DNA of 29,568 nt, taken from the IMG/VR virus record IMGVR_UViG_3300029957_000032, positions 1-29,568 of that record; one strand, 5' to 3'. Source of the stretch: a virus. The stretch's first letter is position 1. Each line of letters begins with the position of its first letter. The translations under genes and the position numbers were made by a program. Below, piece by piece: positions 1 through 6,115 of the stretch. The notes below the pieces were generated by a model, which was not told where the DNA came from, made no database searches, and saw nothing but the letters and a program-made list of their open reading frames with translations.

Positions 1-10
1 CTGCGTCGCA

Positions 11-406
11 ATGGGAACAGAGGTCAGAGGTCAGAGGTCAGAGGTCAGCTTGCGCTATTTGACTGCATTGAGCGATTTGGAAAGCGGTGGCAATGATTTT
101 AAGCGGGGAAGGGCCGGCGAGTTGGGGCGCTATCAATGCCTCAAGTCGGTGTGGAAGATTGAAGGCGGAAACCTGAAACCTGAAATGGCTACGAACCCGA
201 TCACGGCGGCGGCGGTGACGGTGAAGGTGATCCGGGGGCGCACCGGTAAGGAAATTTACGATCTGACGCCGGAACAGTTTGCGCGGGCCTGGCATTGTCC
301 ATCGGCGAAGCGGCTGAATCGCGAGCAGCGGGATTATGTGGAGCGGTTCTGCAATTTGACCAGAAAGACTGTAACAAACCAAAAAATCACCCTCTACACC
401 AAATAA
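11..406 (+). CDS. Lysozyme/transglycosylase-like protein, possibly 5'-partial
   Basis: Probably a peptidoglycan-cleaving protein of the soluble lytic transglycosylase/lysozyme-like fold. Seen: an LSDLESGGND segment (about residues 19-28), where the Glu of ESGG would be catalytic; then GELGRYQ, a typical follow-on motif; and a C-terminal stretch AWHCPSAK...YVERFCNL resembling the end of this fold. Two tandem heptamer tracts are translated in frame, GQRSEV at the N-terminus and GGNLKPE in the middle, so repeat DNA has expanded into the gene. The frame stays open to the window edge, so the true start may lie upstream. At about 130 aa it is minimal for the fold. It could act in lysis or in cell-wall penetration by the virion. 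The family assignment is inferred from motifs only. Confidence 0.55.
   Translation: MGTEVRGQRSEVSLRYLTALSDLESGGNDFKRGRAGELGRYQCLKSVWKIEGGNLKPEMATNPITAAAVTVKVIRGRTGKEIYDLTPEQFARAWHCPSAKRLNREQRDYVERFCNLTRKTVTNQKITLYTK
18..48 (+). repeat. Tandem heptamer CAGAGGT, 4.4 copies
   Basis: Four exact copies of CAGAGGT plus a partial copy, lying inside the start of the lysozyme-like ORF. The same unit recurs at 2821-2881 and 3449-3483. Confidence 0.9.
168..186 (+). repeat. Tandem heptamer GAAACCT
   Basis: Two exact GAAACCT units followed by GAAAT, translated as part of GGNLKPE. The reverse complement (CAGGTTT register) resembles the CAGAGGT unit, so the two tracts of this gene are arranged roughly as an inverted pair. 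Confidence 0.75.
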
Positions 407-409
407 ATT

Positions 410-547
410 ATGCCAGACGAAATTGAATCCTTTATGGACTTTGAACGTGCCCGGCGCCGGGCGTTTGATCGGGCGCAGTGGGAGCAGGGCTTCTATGTGT
501 CGGCGATTCTAGCGGTGGGCTTTTTGCTCGGGCTGATGGCGCACTAA
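410..547 (+). CDS. Small single-pass membrane protein (45 aa)
   Basis: A 45-residue ORF starting MPDEIESFMDF, with a charged amphipathic first half rich in Arg and Glu, then one hydrophobic helix (about residues 28-44, YVSAILAVGFLLGLMA) ending in His. It begins 3 bases after the stop of the lysozyme-like gene and is probably co-transcribed with it. That adjacency would suit a small holin-like or lysis accessory role, but the sequence alone only shows a one-helix membrane protein. No Shine-Dalgarno sequence is visible. Confidence 0.5.
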   Translation: MPDEIESFMDFERARRRAFDRAQWEQGFYVSAILAVGFLLGLMAH

Positions 548-554
548 AAGAAGG

Positions 555-583
555 CTGAAATCTGAAACTTGAAACCTGAAATC
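555..583 (+). repeat. Degenerate heptamer tract (TGAAAYY)n, intergenic
   Basis: About four copies of a TGAAATC/TGAAACT/TGAAACC heptamer lie in the 67-base gap between two small ORFs. It is the same family as the in-gene tracts. Nothing else is visible in this gap. Confidence 0.7.
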
Positions 584-614
584 GGATGAACAACAAAGAC
601 GCGAAGGCGCAAAT

Positions 615-929
615 ATGAGCCTGACGATCTGCAATGTGGGCGAAAGTGGAGACGAGGACTTTGATTTCTGGGAGATTCCGTGTCCGGCGGATCACTTCGC
701 CGGGTTGGAGGTTGCCGAATCCGATGAGTTGGAGTTGCTGTGTCAGGATTATCACCGCTGTCAGCGGCAGAATTCGCAGCTTCGTAAAATCGCCCCGGCG
801 AAGGCGGAGTTTTACCAAGGCCAGTGTGACATCGCCGTGGATCTGATCGAAAAGAAAATCAAGAAATTATTGAGCAACCGGATTGCCTATCAGTCGAGCA
901 TCAAAACCGCAGTCATTTTAACCAAATAA
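615..929 (+). CDS. Hypothetical acidic protein, 104 aa
   Basis: Not recognised. The N-terminal half is acidic (GESGDEDFDF), with Cys at C6, C23 and C43 and CQDYHRCQRQ in the centre. The C-terminal half is helical and basic (AVDLIEKKIKKLLSN). It ends 3 bases before the sliding clamp gene and is probably in the same operon. A role beside the clamp, such as replication or recombination, is suggested only by position. Confidence 0.5.
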   Translation: MSLTICNVGESGDEDFDFWEIPCPADHFAGLEVAESDELELLCQDYHRCQRQNSQLRKIAPAKAEFYQGQCDIAVDLIEKKIKKLLSNRIAYQSSIKTAVILTK

Positions 930-932
930 CCC

Positions 933-2570
933 ATGAAACTTACTATTCCCAAAAATGTGTTGGTGGAGGCGCTGAACCAGGTGAAGGGGGCCACGGGCAA
1001 GACGACGCTGCCGATTTTATCGTGCGTGCTGCTCCGGCTGGATAATTCCGAATTGTCGCTGACGTGCTCGGATTTGGATTTGACGGTGCGCGTGGTGGTG
1101 CCGGTGGTGTCGAAATCATCGGGCGCGGCCTGCGTGCGGGTGGCGCTGTTGCACGGGATTGTGAATGCGCTGCCGAAGTCGGACGGGGATATTTCGCTGG
1201 AGCAGGTGGAGGACAAGCTGCGGATTACTTCGGCCACGGGAGTTTATGATCTGGGGGTTTTGGAGGCGGGAGAATTTCCGCCGCTGGCCAAGGTGAAGGG
1301 GAAGGAATTCACTTTGGAGCAGATGCCGCTGGTGCAGATGCTGTTCAGCACGGCGGATGCGATGAGCGATGATGAAGGCCGCTATATTCTGAACGGGGTG
1401 AATTTGACGATGGCGGGCGGCGCGTGGACGGCGGTGGCCACGGATGGGCGGCGGTTGCATCGGGTTATTTTGGGCGACACCCAGCCGGCAGCGGTCAAGA
1501 AATCCAAAAAGTCCAAGGCTCCGGCGGCGGAGTTGGATTTGATTATTCCGCGTAAGACAGTGAAGCAGCTTTTGCGTTTGTTGCCGGTGGCGGATGTGGC
1601 TCAACTGACTTTGAAGGCATCGGCTTCGGCGGTGGAGTTTGAGGCGGGCGGACTGCTGGTGCAGAGCAAACTGGTGGAGGGAAGTTTTCCGAACTGGCAG
1701 CAAGTGGTGCCAGCGGCGGGCCATGCGGTGCCGGTGCAGCGGTCGGAACTGGCCGAGGCGGCGGCCCGGGTCGCGCTGATTGATGAGCATTGCGTGATTT
1801 CTCTGGCGAAGGGCTTTTCCAAGATCACGGCGGCGAGCAAGGGTAATGTGGACACTGGGCAGGAACGGTTGGGCATTCTGGAATCGGAGCCGTTCACCAT
1901 CAAGCTGCAAGTAAAATATCTTTTGTCGGCGCTGGGATCGGTGGCGGAGGCGGAAATCGGGATGTGCTACTTGAATGCGACTTCACCGCTGGTGCTAAAA
2001 ACCACGGCGCTGGATTGGCTGGCGGTCATCATGCCGATGCGGATGGACCAGCCGCCCACCAGTTTTGAAAAAGAGCAGCCGCAGTCTGGACCCACCGAGG
2101 AAGTGACTGAGGCACGGCCGCCGGAGGCGGAAGCTCCCGCCCAGCCAGAGCCGGATGTGGAAGTGGAAGCCAACGGCGATTTCAAGGATGGAAAGTTGAC
2201 GGCCAAAGGCAAACGGAAGATTGCCGCCGCAGCGGAGAAACGCTGGGCCAAGGTGAAAGCGAAAGTTGTGACGGATGAAGAGGTGCAATCGGCCCGGGAT
2301 CAGGCGGAAATGAAGAATCTGCGGGCGAAAATCAAGGCAAATTCGTCGGCGGTGCAGGACGAAAACGAGACCCGGATTCAGCAAGCCATCAAGGCGATTT
2401 CCGATGAGGGCAAATGCAGCGTGAGCCTGATTCAACGCTGGATGAATCTGTCATATTCGCAGGCGAATGACGTGCTGGATGAACTTCAACAGCGCGGGAT
2501 TGTGGGCAAAACCATCAAGACCGGCAAAGGCGCCGGCACCCAGCCGATTTTGATCACGCTCAAAGATTAA
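933..2570 (+). CDS. DNA polymerase III beta-type sliding clamp fused to an FtsK-gamma-like winged helix
   Basis: Residues 1-371 are a complete beta clamp: N-terminal KLTIPKNVLVEALNQV, central ATDGRRLH, and the canonical end VIMPMRM at 367-371. Known clamps are about 366 aa and stop here. This protein continues for 174 residues. A Pro/Glu-rich linker (about 372-415) comes first. Then a basic segment with the AAAEKRWAKVKAK motif (about 416-446), a short motif I recall from DNA-associated bacterial proteins. Residues 478-545 closely resemble the FtsK gamma winged helix (EGKCSVSLIQRWMNLSY, then LQQRGIVG). The clamp would tether polymerase or other partners to DNA; the tail could add sequence-specific DNA binding or recombinase contact. 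The recognition helix differs from E. coli FtsK (YSQAND rather than YNRAAR), so KOPS specificity is unlikely. The clamp call is firm and the gamma-like call is good. Confidence 0.9.
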   Translation: MKLTIPKNVLVEALNQVKGATGKTTLPILSCVLLRLDNSELSLTCSDLDLTVRVVVPVVSKSSGAACVRVALLHGIVNALPKSDGDISLEQVEDKLRITSATGVYDLGVLEAGEFPPLAKVKGKEFTLEQMPLVQMLFSTADAMSDDEGRYILNGVNLTMAGGAWTAVATDGRRLHRVILGDTQPAAVKKSKKSKAPAAELDLIIPRKTVKQLLRLLPVADVAQLTLKASASAVEFEAGGLLVQSKLVEGSFPNWQQVVPAAGHAVPVQRSELAEAAARVALIDEHCVISLAKGFSKITAASKGNVDTGQERLGILESEPFTIKLQVKYLLSALGSVAEAEIGMCYLNATSPLVLKTTALDWLAVIMPMRMDQPPTSFEKEQPQSGPTEEVTEARPPEAEAPAQPEPDVEVEANGDFKDGKLTAKGKRKIAAAAEKRWAKVKAKVVTDEEVQSARDQAEMKNLRAKIKANSSAVQDENETRIQQAIKAISDEGKCSVSLIQRWMNLSYSQANDVLDELQQRGIVGKTIKTGKGAGTQPILITLKD

Positions 2571-2592
2571 ACGCCAAACCGCACCAAATCAC

Positions 2593-2895
2593 ATGAGCGC
2601 GACACAGAAAAATAAAACGGCGGTGCCGAATGAGCTTTTGGCGCGGGCCTTGGCGCGGCGGCGCAAGACGCTGTTTCCGCTGTCGAGCCGGCAAGTCTGT
2701 GAGGCGCGCTGCCGGTTGGTTCAGCAACTGGCGGTGAATGATGGCTATTCCGCCCGCGAAGTGCGCCAGATTTTGAATTTGTCCGGGCCGGATGAGGCGC
2801 GGCGGTTGCTGGCCAAAAGCCAGAGGTCAGTTGTCGGAGGTCAAAAGCCAGAGGTCAGAGGTCGGAGGTCAGAGGTCAGGGGGAGGACGATATGA
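2593..2895 (+). CDS. Small basic protein with HTH-like segment
   Basis: Not assigned to a family. Residues about 45-76 (LAVNDGYSAREVRQILNLSGPDEARRLL) look like a helix-turn-helix. The N-terminus is basic (ARALARRRKTLFPL). The last 24 residues or so, with the repeated RSEVRGR pattern, are translated heptamer repeat (2821-2881) and probably not part of the original fold. The stop overlaps the next start (ATGA), so the genes are translationally coupled. A DNA-binding regulatory role is a guess from the helix pattern. Confidence 0.5.
   Translation: MSATQKNKTAVPNELLARALARRRKTLFPLSSRQVCEARCRLVQQLAVNDGYSAREVRQILNLSGPDEARRLLAKSQRSVVGGQKPEVRGRRSEVRGRTI
2821..2881 (+). repeat. Heptamer tract, CAGAGGT-type, imperfect
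   Basis: About seven units of CAGAGGT/CGGAGGT spaced by short variants form the 3' end of the preceding gene and encode an Arg/Glu/Val/Gly-rich tail. Confidence 0.8.
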
Positions 2896-3200
2896 TTCTT
2901 GATTTTAATCCGGCGGCGGTGGTGGCGGCGGCGATGGCGCGTGGTTTGGTGAAGCCGCCGCCGGCCGCGGATAATGGTCGGCTGGATGATAATAAAATCC
3001 ATCGCTTGCGGATGAAGGCTCTGGGGCTGACGGCCCGGGGAACGGTGCCAAAACAGCGTCGTAAGATCGCGGCGCTGGCGCGGTTCAAGACGAATTCTCC
3101 CGAATATAAGCGGGCTTACGACTTGTTGCGGTCGGAGAAATTCCACGCGCTTGGGCTGACGAAGCGCGGGACGGTGCCGGTTTACAAAATCTCACTATGA
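2892..3200 (+). CDS. Hypothetical protein with an internal LGLTxRGTVP duplication, 102 aa
   Basis: Not recognised. A motif occurs twice: KALGLTARGTVPK (about residues 43-55) and HALGLTKRGTVPV (about 86-98), separated by a basic helical stretch. Such repeats resemble short nucleic-acid-binding modules, but I cannot name the family. The start overlaps the upstream stop and the end overlaps the next start by four bases, placing it in one tightly coupled operon. The N-terminus (FNPAAVVAAAMARG) is Ala-rich. Confidence 0.5.
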   Translation: MILDFNPAAVVAAAMARGLVKPPPAADNGRLDDNKIHRLRMKALGLTARGTVPKQRRKIAALARFKTNSPEYKRAYDLLRSEKFHALGLTKRGTVPVYKISL

Positions 3201-3925
3201 ACGAAATCATCCAGCAATGTCCGCAGTGCTACCGCTATTTGGTGGATGGCACGGTGGTGGCGTTGTCAATGGGTGACGCTTCGGCGGCGGTGGTGGCGGA
3301 CCGGCTGGTGAGCCAGGCTTGCGGGTTGCCAGATTGCGAGTTGATGGTGCAGGTGATTCGTGAGCGGGAATCGAGCCGTCGGCAGCGGGCGGCGATTGAC
3401 CGGATCACGCGCCGGGATCGGCATGATGCGAAGCGGGAATGCAGGGAACAGAGATCAGAGGTCAGAAATCAGAGGTCAGAAATTGCGCGGATGCCGTATA
3501 AGGACGCGGAGGAAAGGGATGAGACCGGAAACCTGAAACCTGAAGTGACTGCGGCACCGGCATCGTCGCCGTTTGGGGTGAATCTTGGGCAGGTTATCGA
3601 ACATTCGATGTCTCAACATGATTTTCAGGCAAGCGGGCTCGCCGATAGCCAGAATGCCAAGCTCATCGAGTTTTTTTCGAAGCCGCACAATTTCGGTTTG
3701 TGGTTCAAGTCCACGATGCTCGAGGAGTTGAGCGGGGCGACGCGGATGAATAACCGCGCGATTGATCTGCGTCCGGTGTTCATTGAGCGCGGCCACTACA
3801 TTGATAATTGCATGATGACGGATACGAACACGGACCGGAAGGCGAGCTATTACCGGGTGTGCAACATCGAGGATGCTCTGAGCCTGACGGCGGAGCAGAA
3901 AGCCAAGATTTTGGCCATGGATTGA
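3197..3925 (+). CDS. Two-part protein: Cys-motif N-terminus and winged-helix-like C-terminus
   Basis: The N-terminal part (1-80) has CPQC at 8-11 and CGLPDC at about 43-48, possibly a metal site, followed by a very basic helix. The middle (about 83-118) is heptamer-repeat translation (REQRSEVRNQRSEI, then GNLKPE). The C-terminal part (about 125-242) resembles phage winged-helix domains: LWFKSTMLEELSGATRMNNRAIDLRPVFIERG, then a wing with YYRVCN. The repeat seems to serve as an inter-domain linker. A DNA-binding, replication or regulatory role is inferred. It ends 5 bases before the next gene, where base composition changes. Confidence 0.5.
   Translation: MNEIIQQCPQCYRYLVDGTVVALSMGDASAAVVADRLVSQACGLPDCELMVQVIRERESSRRQRAAIDRITRRDRHDAKRECREQRSEVRNQRSEIARMPYKDAEERDETGNLKPEVTAAPASSPFGVNLGQVIEHSMSQHDFQASGLADSQNAKLIEFFSKPHNFGLWFKSTMLEELSGATRMNNRAIDLRPVFIERGHYIDNCMMTDTNTDRKASYYRVCNIEDALSLTAEQKAKILAMD
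3449..3483 (+). repeat. Five tandem heptamers (CAGAGRT/CAGAAAT)
   Basis: Five contiguous 7-base units alternate between CAGAGGT-type and CAGAAAT-type within the winged-helix gene. Confidence 0.85.
3528..3541 (+). repeat. Tandem heptamer GAAACCT, 2 copies
   Basis: Two exact GAAACCT units lie 44 bases after the CAGAGGT-type tract, repeating the pairing seen at 18-186. Confidence 0.75.
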
Positions 3926-3930
3926 CCCAG

Positions 3931-4302
3931 ATGAAAACCACATTTTCAATCAAACCACAACGGGCTGCGCGGAATATCTTTTGCTGTGCTGGCAAATATC
4001 GGGTGCTCATCACCCGCCGGCCTAAAAACATTTATGGTGGAAGATTTTCCAAGCTATCGGATGCCGTCCGAGTTCGCAACGAACTGGAAAAGACAGTGGC
4101 ACCGTGCAAGCCGTGGCAAAACACACCGCGATTGAAGGTGCGCCGGACTCAAACCACGCTGCGCCTGGAACGCCGCGCCGCTGGCCTGTGCCAGTCGTGC
4201 GGAACTGAACCGCCGAAATCCGGCTGCGTGACTTGCCAGGGCTGCATGGATGCTATGCACGCCAAACGTAACCTGCGGCGGGAATTGTCCACTAACAAAT
4301 AG
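3931..4302 (+). CDS. AP2-like DNA-binding / zinc-cluster protein, 123 aa
   Basis: I chose the ATG at 3931, directly after the preceding stop; an earlier in-frame start would overlap that gene widely. Residues 21-54 (GKYRVLITRRPKNIYGGRFS, then KLSDAVRVRNELEK) resemble AP2-type DNA-binding domains of mobile elements. Residues 87-105 hold CQSC and CVTCQGC, five Cys that probably bind zinc. The gene is less G-rich on this strand than its left neighbours. Its last codons (STNK, stop TAG at 4300-4302) lie inside the first attC-like site, so it abuts the cassette array and may itself be an old cassette. Product function is inferred. Confidence 0.55.
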   Translation: MKTTFSIKPQRAARNIFCCAGKYRVLITRRPKNIYGGRFSKLSDAVRVRNELEKTVAPCKPWQNTPRLKVRRTQTTLRLERRAAGLCQSCGTEPPKSGCVTCQGCMDAMHAKRNLRRELSTNK

Positions 4303-4404
4303 CTGAGCCACAGCCGCCCCGAATGACCGCAACGCTGCCATCGCCAGAAGCCACCCGCCAACCTGAAGGCCGGGCGGCTGTTGTGCTCCAGCGTCTGGTT
4401 CGGA
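4290..4404 (+). other. attC-like recombination site A (115 bp)
   Basis: End boxes are CACTAAC (4290-4296) and GTTCGGA (4398-4404). Five-nt unpaired spacers follow each: AAATA and GTCTG. GCT (4302-4304) pairs with AGC (4390-4392). The arms continue pairing as GAGCC...CAGCCGCCC with GGGCGGCTG...GCTC. The right arm carries an unpaired C (4388/4389) and extra T residues. The geometry matches integron attC sites: core box, spacer, arm with extrahelical base. The boxes are more degenerate than in the other two sites. Confidence 0.75.
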
Positions 4405-4889
4405 TGCGGATTGTTCCGACGAGCCTCGAAGAAGCAAATGCCTACGTGACCGAGCATCACCGGCACCATGATCCAGTGACAGGCCACAAATATAGCATCG
4501 CGCTGGCCGACGAAGGCGGGACGGTGCGCGGCGTGGCCATCGTGGGACGCCCAGTGAGCCGCATGGCCGACAACGGCTGGACGCTGGAAGTGAACCGATG
4601 CTGCACAGACGGAGTGCCGAACGGCTGCTCGATGCTCTACCGGGCCGCCTGGCGAGCTGCGCGGGCGATGGGATACACACGACTGATAACCTACACGCTG
4701 CCGGAAGAAGGCGGCGGAAGCCTCAAAGGTGCGGGCTTCCGACTCGTGGGTGAACGCGGCGGCGGCAAGTGGACAAGAGCATCGAGACCGCGAGTGGATA
4801 CGCATCCGACTCAAACCAAATGGCTGTGGGAAGTGCAAGACGCTAAGCAGCCGAACGTAGAGCTATGCAACGTGGCGTCAAAAACCTAA
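4323..4889 (+). CDS. XF1762-family GNAT-like protein
   Basis: Belongs to the phage-associated XF1762 family, an acetyltransferase-fold protein of unknown substrate. Seen: HHRHHDP (45-51), GVAIVGRPVSR (70-80), LEVNRCCTDG (88-97), GCSMLYRAAWRAARAMGY (101-118, the pyrophosphate-binding helix region of GNATs) and ITYT (122-125) with a GAGFRLVGE close. The family core begins near residue 29. The first 28 residues, including QRLVR (23-27), are encoded by attC site A and look like an added leader. It ends within attC site B. It is the gene of the leftmost of the three cassettes. Family firm; function unknown. Confidence 0.85.
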   Translation: MTATLPSPEATRQPEGRAAVVLQRLVRMRIVPTSLEEANAYVTEHHRHHDPVTGHKYSIALADEGGTVRGVAIVGRPVSRMADNGWTLEVNRCCTDGVPNGCSMLYRAAWRAARAMGYTRLITYTLPEEGGGSLKGAGFRLVGERGGGKWTRASRPRVDTHPTQTKWLWEVQDAKQPNVELCNVASKT

Positions 4890-4979
4890 ACTGACCGGCG
4901 AAACCTATGAATAAAAAAAATCAAAAACCGAACGAAACTGTAGGGGCAAGCCACGTTGCGCATCAGCGACTTGTTAGGC
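4850..4979 (+). other. attC-like recombination site B (130 bp)
   Basis: Boxes are GCCGAAC (4850-4856) and GTTAGGC (4973-4979, a perfect GTTRRRY). Spacers are GTAGA and GACTT. The left arm, GCT-AT-GCAACGTGGC (4862-4876), pairs with GCCACGTTGC-GC-AT-C-AGC (4950-4967). The right arm carries an unpaired C at 4964 and a 2-nt bulge. Twelve or more base pairs flank the bulges. Confidence 0.88.
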
Positions 4980-5194
4980 ACTGGTGTAATCACATAGATC
5001 GGAAAGAAAACCTCGAAGACTGGTCTTGGACTGACGGAAAAGGCTGGATCTTCTGGAGCGTATCTAGCGATCACCCGCTCTATGATTGGGTGATTCCAAA
5101 CTCATGGAAATGCTGCCCGATATGTGGAGCGATCCGTCCCAAAGTGCCTAACGAAAAGCTGAAAGATCGCACGGTCGAAAACCAGAAACCATGA
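4907..5194 (+). CDS. Small cassette-encoded protein with CPIC motif, 95 aa
   Basis: Not recognised. The first 19 residues or so and QRLVR (20-24) come from attC site B. The body is rich in Trp (HWCNHIDRKENLEDWSWTDG, then KGWIFW) and ends in WKCCPICGAIRP (67-78), a half zinc-ribbon that could pair with Cys27. The gene starts inside site B and its stop lies in site C, four bases overlapping the methyltransferase start. The C-terminus (NEKLKDRTVENQKP) is therefore attC-encoded too. It is a typical short unknown cassette ORF. Confidence 0.65.
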   Translation: MNKKNQKPNETVGASHVAHQRLVRHWCNHIDRKENLEDWSWTDGKGWIFWSVSSDHPLYDWVIPNSWKCCPICGAIRPKVPNEKLKDRTVENQKP

Positions 5195-5275
5195 ACGGAG
5201 TCGCTGACATTCGAGAAACGGAAACGGTCGCAAGCCCAGAGGCCAAGTGCGATTCTTTCCAGCGTCTTGTTATCC
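5146..5275 (+). other. attC-like recombination site C (130 bp)
   Basis: The clearest hairpin. Boxes are GCCTAAC (5146-5152, perfect RYYYAAC) and GTTATCC (5269-5275). Spacers are GAAAA and GTCTT. The left arm GCT-GAAAGA-TCGCAC (5158-5172) pairs with GTGCGA-T-TCTTTC-C-AGC (5247-5263). Fifteen pairs are interrupted only by an unpaired T (5253) and an unpaired C (5260) on the right arm, 7 bases apart, like the two extrahelical bases of known attC sites. Confidence 0.92.
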
Positions 5276-6054
5276 CAATTCCTTTCGTGGACTCAATCAT
5301 TCACGGCGATAACTGTGACGTGCTCGGACAACTACCGCGTTCGTGTATAGACCTGGTGGTAACGTCTCCACCATACGACGACCTGCGAACCTACGTCGGT
5401 CACTCATGGGACTTCTACGGTGTGGCTTGGCAACTCAAGCGCGTGCTTAAACCCGGCGGCGTCATCGTGTGGGTCGTCGCGGACGCGACGAAAGACGGAA
5501 GCGAAAGCGGCTCGTCAATGCGTCAATGCCTGCACTTCCAACAACTCGGTCTGAAAATCCACGACACGATGATATATCGGAAGTCGAATCCAATCCCACT
5601 GACGCACAACCGATACGAGCAAGAGTGGGAATATGCTTTCGTGCTGTCTCTCGGCAAACCTAAAACGTGGAATCCGATACTCAAGAAAAACAAGACGGCC
5701 GGAAAAGTGGTGAACTGGTCAACGCGAGCGGTCGAAGATGGTGCCGCGCGTCGGTGCCGCGACGAAACAACCATCGCAAATGAAACCGGCTACATCGGGA
5801 ACATCTGGGAATATCCCGTCGGCGTGGACGCAATCGGCGACCATCCCGCTCCGTTCCCAGAAAAACTGGCGAAAGACCACATCGTAAGCTGGTCAAACGT
5901 CGGCGACGTGGTGCTCGATCCGTTCAGTGGCAGCGGAACGACGTGCTCCGCCGCGAAGGAACTGGAACGCCACTACATCGGAATCGAAATCAATGAAAAG
6001 TATCTCAAACAATCAAACGCTCGAACCGCGCAAGACGTGCTCGGATTGGGATAA
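5191..6054 (+). CDS. DNA methyltransferase, N4-cytosine/N6-adenine class
   Basis: S-adenosylmethionine-dependent DNA base methyltransferase of the N-4/N-6 type. Seen: IHGDN (37-41), catalytic VVTSPPY (57-63), LKRVLKPGG (82-90), and near the C-terminus VVLDPFSGSGTT with HYIGIEINEKYL, the cofactor-binding motif. SPPY before FxGxG is the beta-class order. Residues 1-27, ending in QRLV, derive from attC site C, and the enzyme core starts near residue 31. The TAA stop sits in the GGATAAC box (6049-6055), so the ORF fills the cassette exactly. No restriction enzyme is adjacent, so it is probably an orphan protecting phage DNA. The target sequence is unknown. Confidence 0.9.
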   Translation: MNGVADIRETETVASPEAKCDSFQRLVIPIPFVDSIIHGDNCDVLGQLPRSCIDLVVTSPPYDDLRTYVGHSWDFYGVAWQLKRVLKPGGVIVWVVADATKDGSESGSSMRQCLHFQQLGLKIHDTMIYRKSNPIPLTHNRYEQEWEYAFVLSLGKPKTWNPILKKNKTAGKVVNWSTRAVEDGAARRCRDETTIANETGYIGNIWEYPVGVDAIGDHPAPFPEKLAKDHIVSWSNVGDVVLDPFSGSGTTCSAAKELERHYIGIEINEKYLKQSNARTAQDVLGLG

Positions 6055-6115
6055 CAGTTATTTGACAGAAACAAATCTAGGTGAGATAAAGAAATGAACC
6101 CGAATTGCAGAAATT
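6049..6115. other. Putative attI region
   Basis: GGATAAC at 6049-6055 (GTTATCC on the - strand) exactly complements the outer box of attC site C, as expected for the first-cassette/attI junction. No partner arm follows, in contrast to the attC sites. Its position immediately before intI suits an attI. Exact limits cannot be seen. Confidence 0.5.
6062..6090 (+). promoter_or_regulatory. Putative intI promoter
   Basis: A perfect -35 TTGACA (6062-6067), a 17-bp spacer and a -10 GATAAA (6085-6090) lie 26 bases before the intI ATG. It overlaps the attI-like region. No LexA-type palindrome was seen. Confidence 0.5.

Noticed and set aside
2821-3483. CRISPR-like array in the repeat-rich region
   Set aside because: Units are 7-base tandem repeats without regular spacers.
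4149-4838. Reverse-strand ORF of 229 aa in the first cassette, which would match canonical cassette gene direction
   Set aside because: The + strand encodes the recognised XF1762 family; the reverse frame is a low-complexity shadow.
6049-6115. A fourth full attC after the methyltransferase
   Set aside because: The outer box matches, but no complementary arm with AGC-spacer-GTT is found downstream; an attI explains it better.
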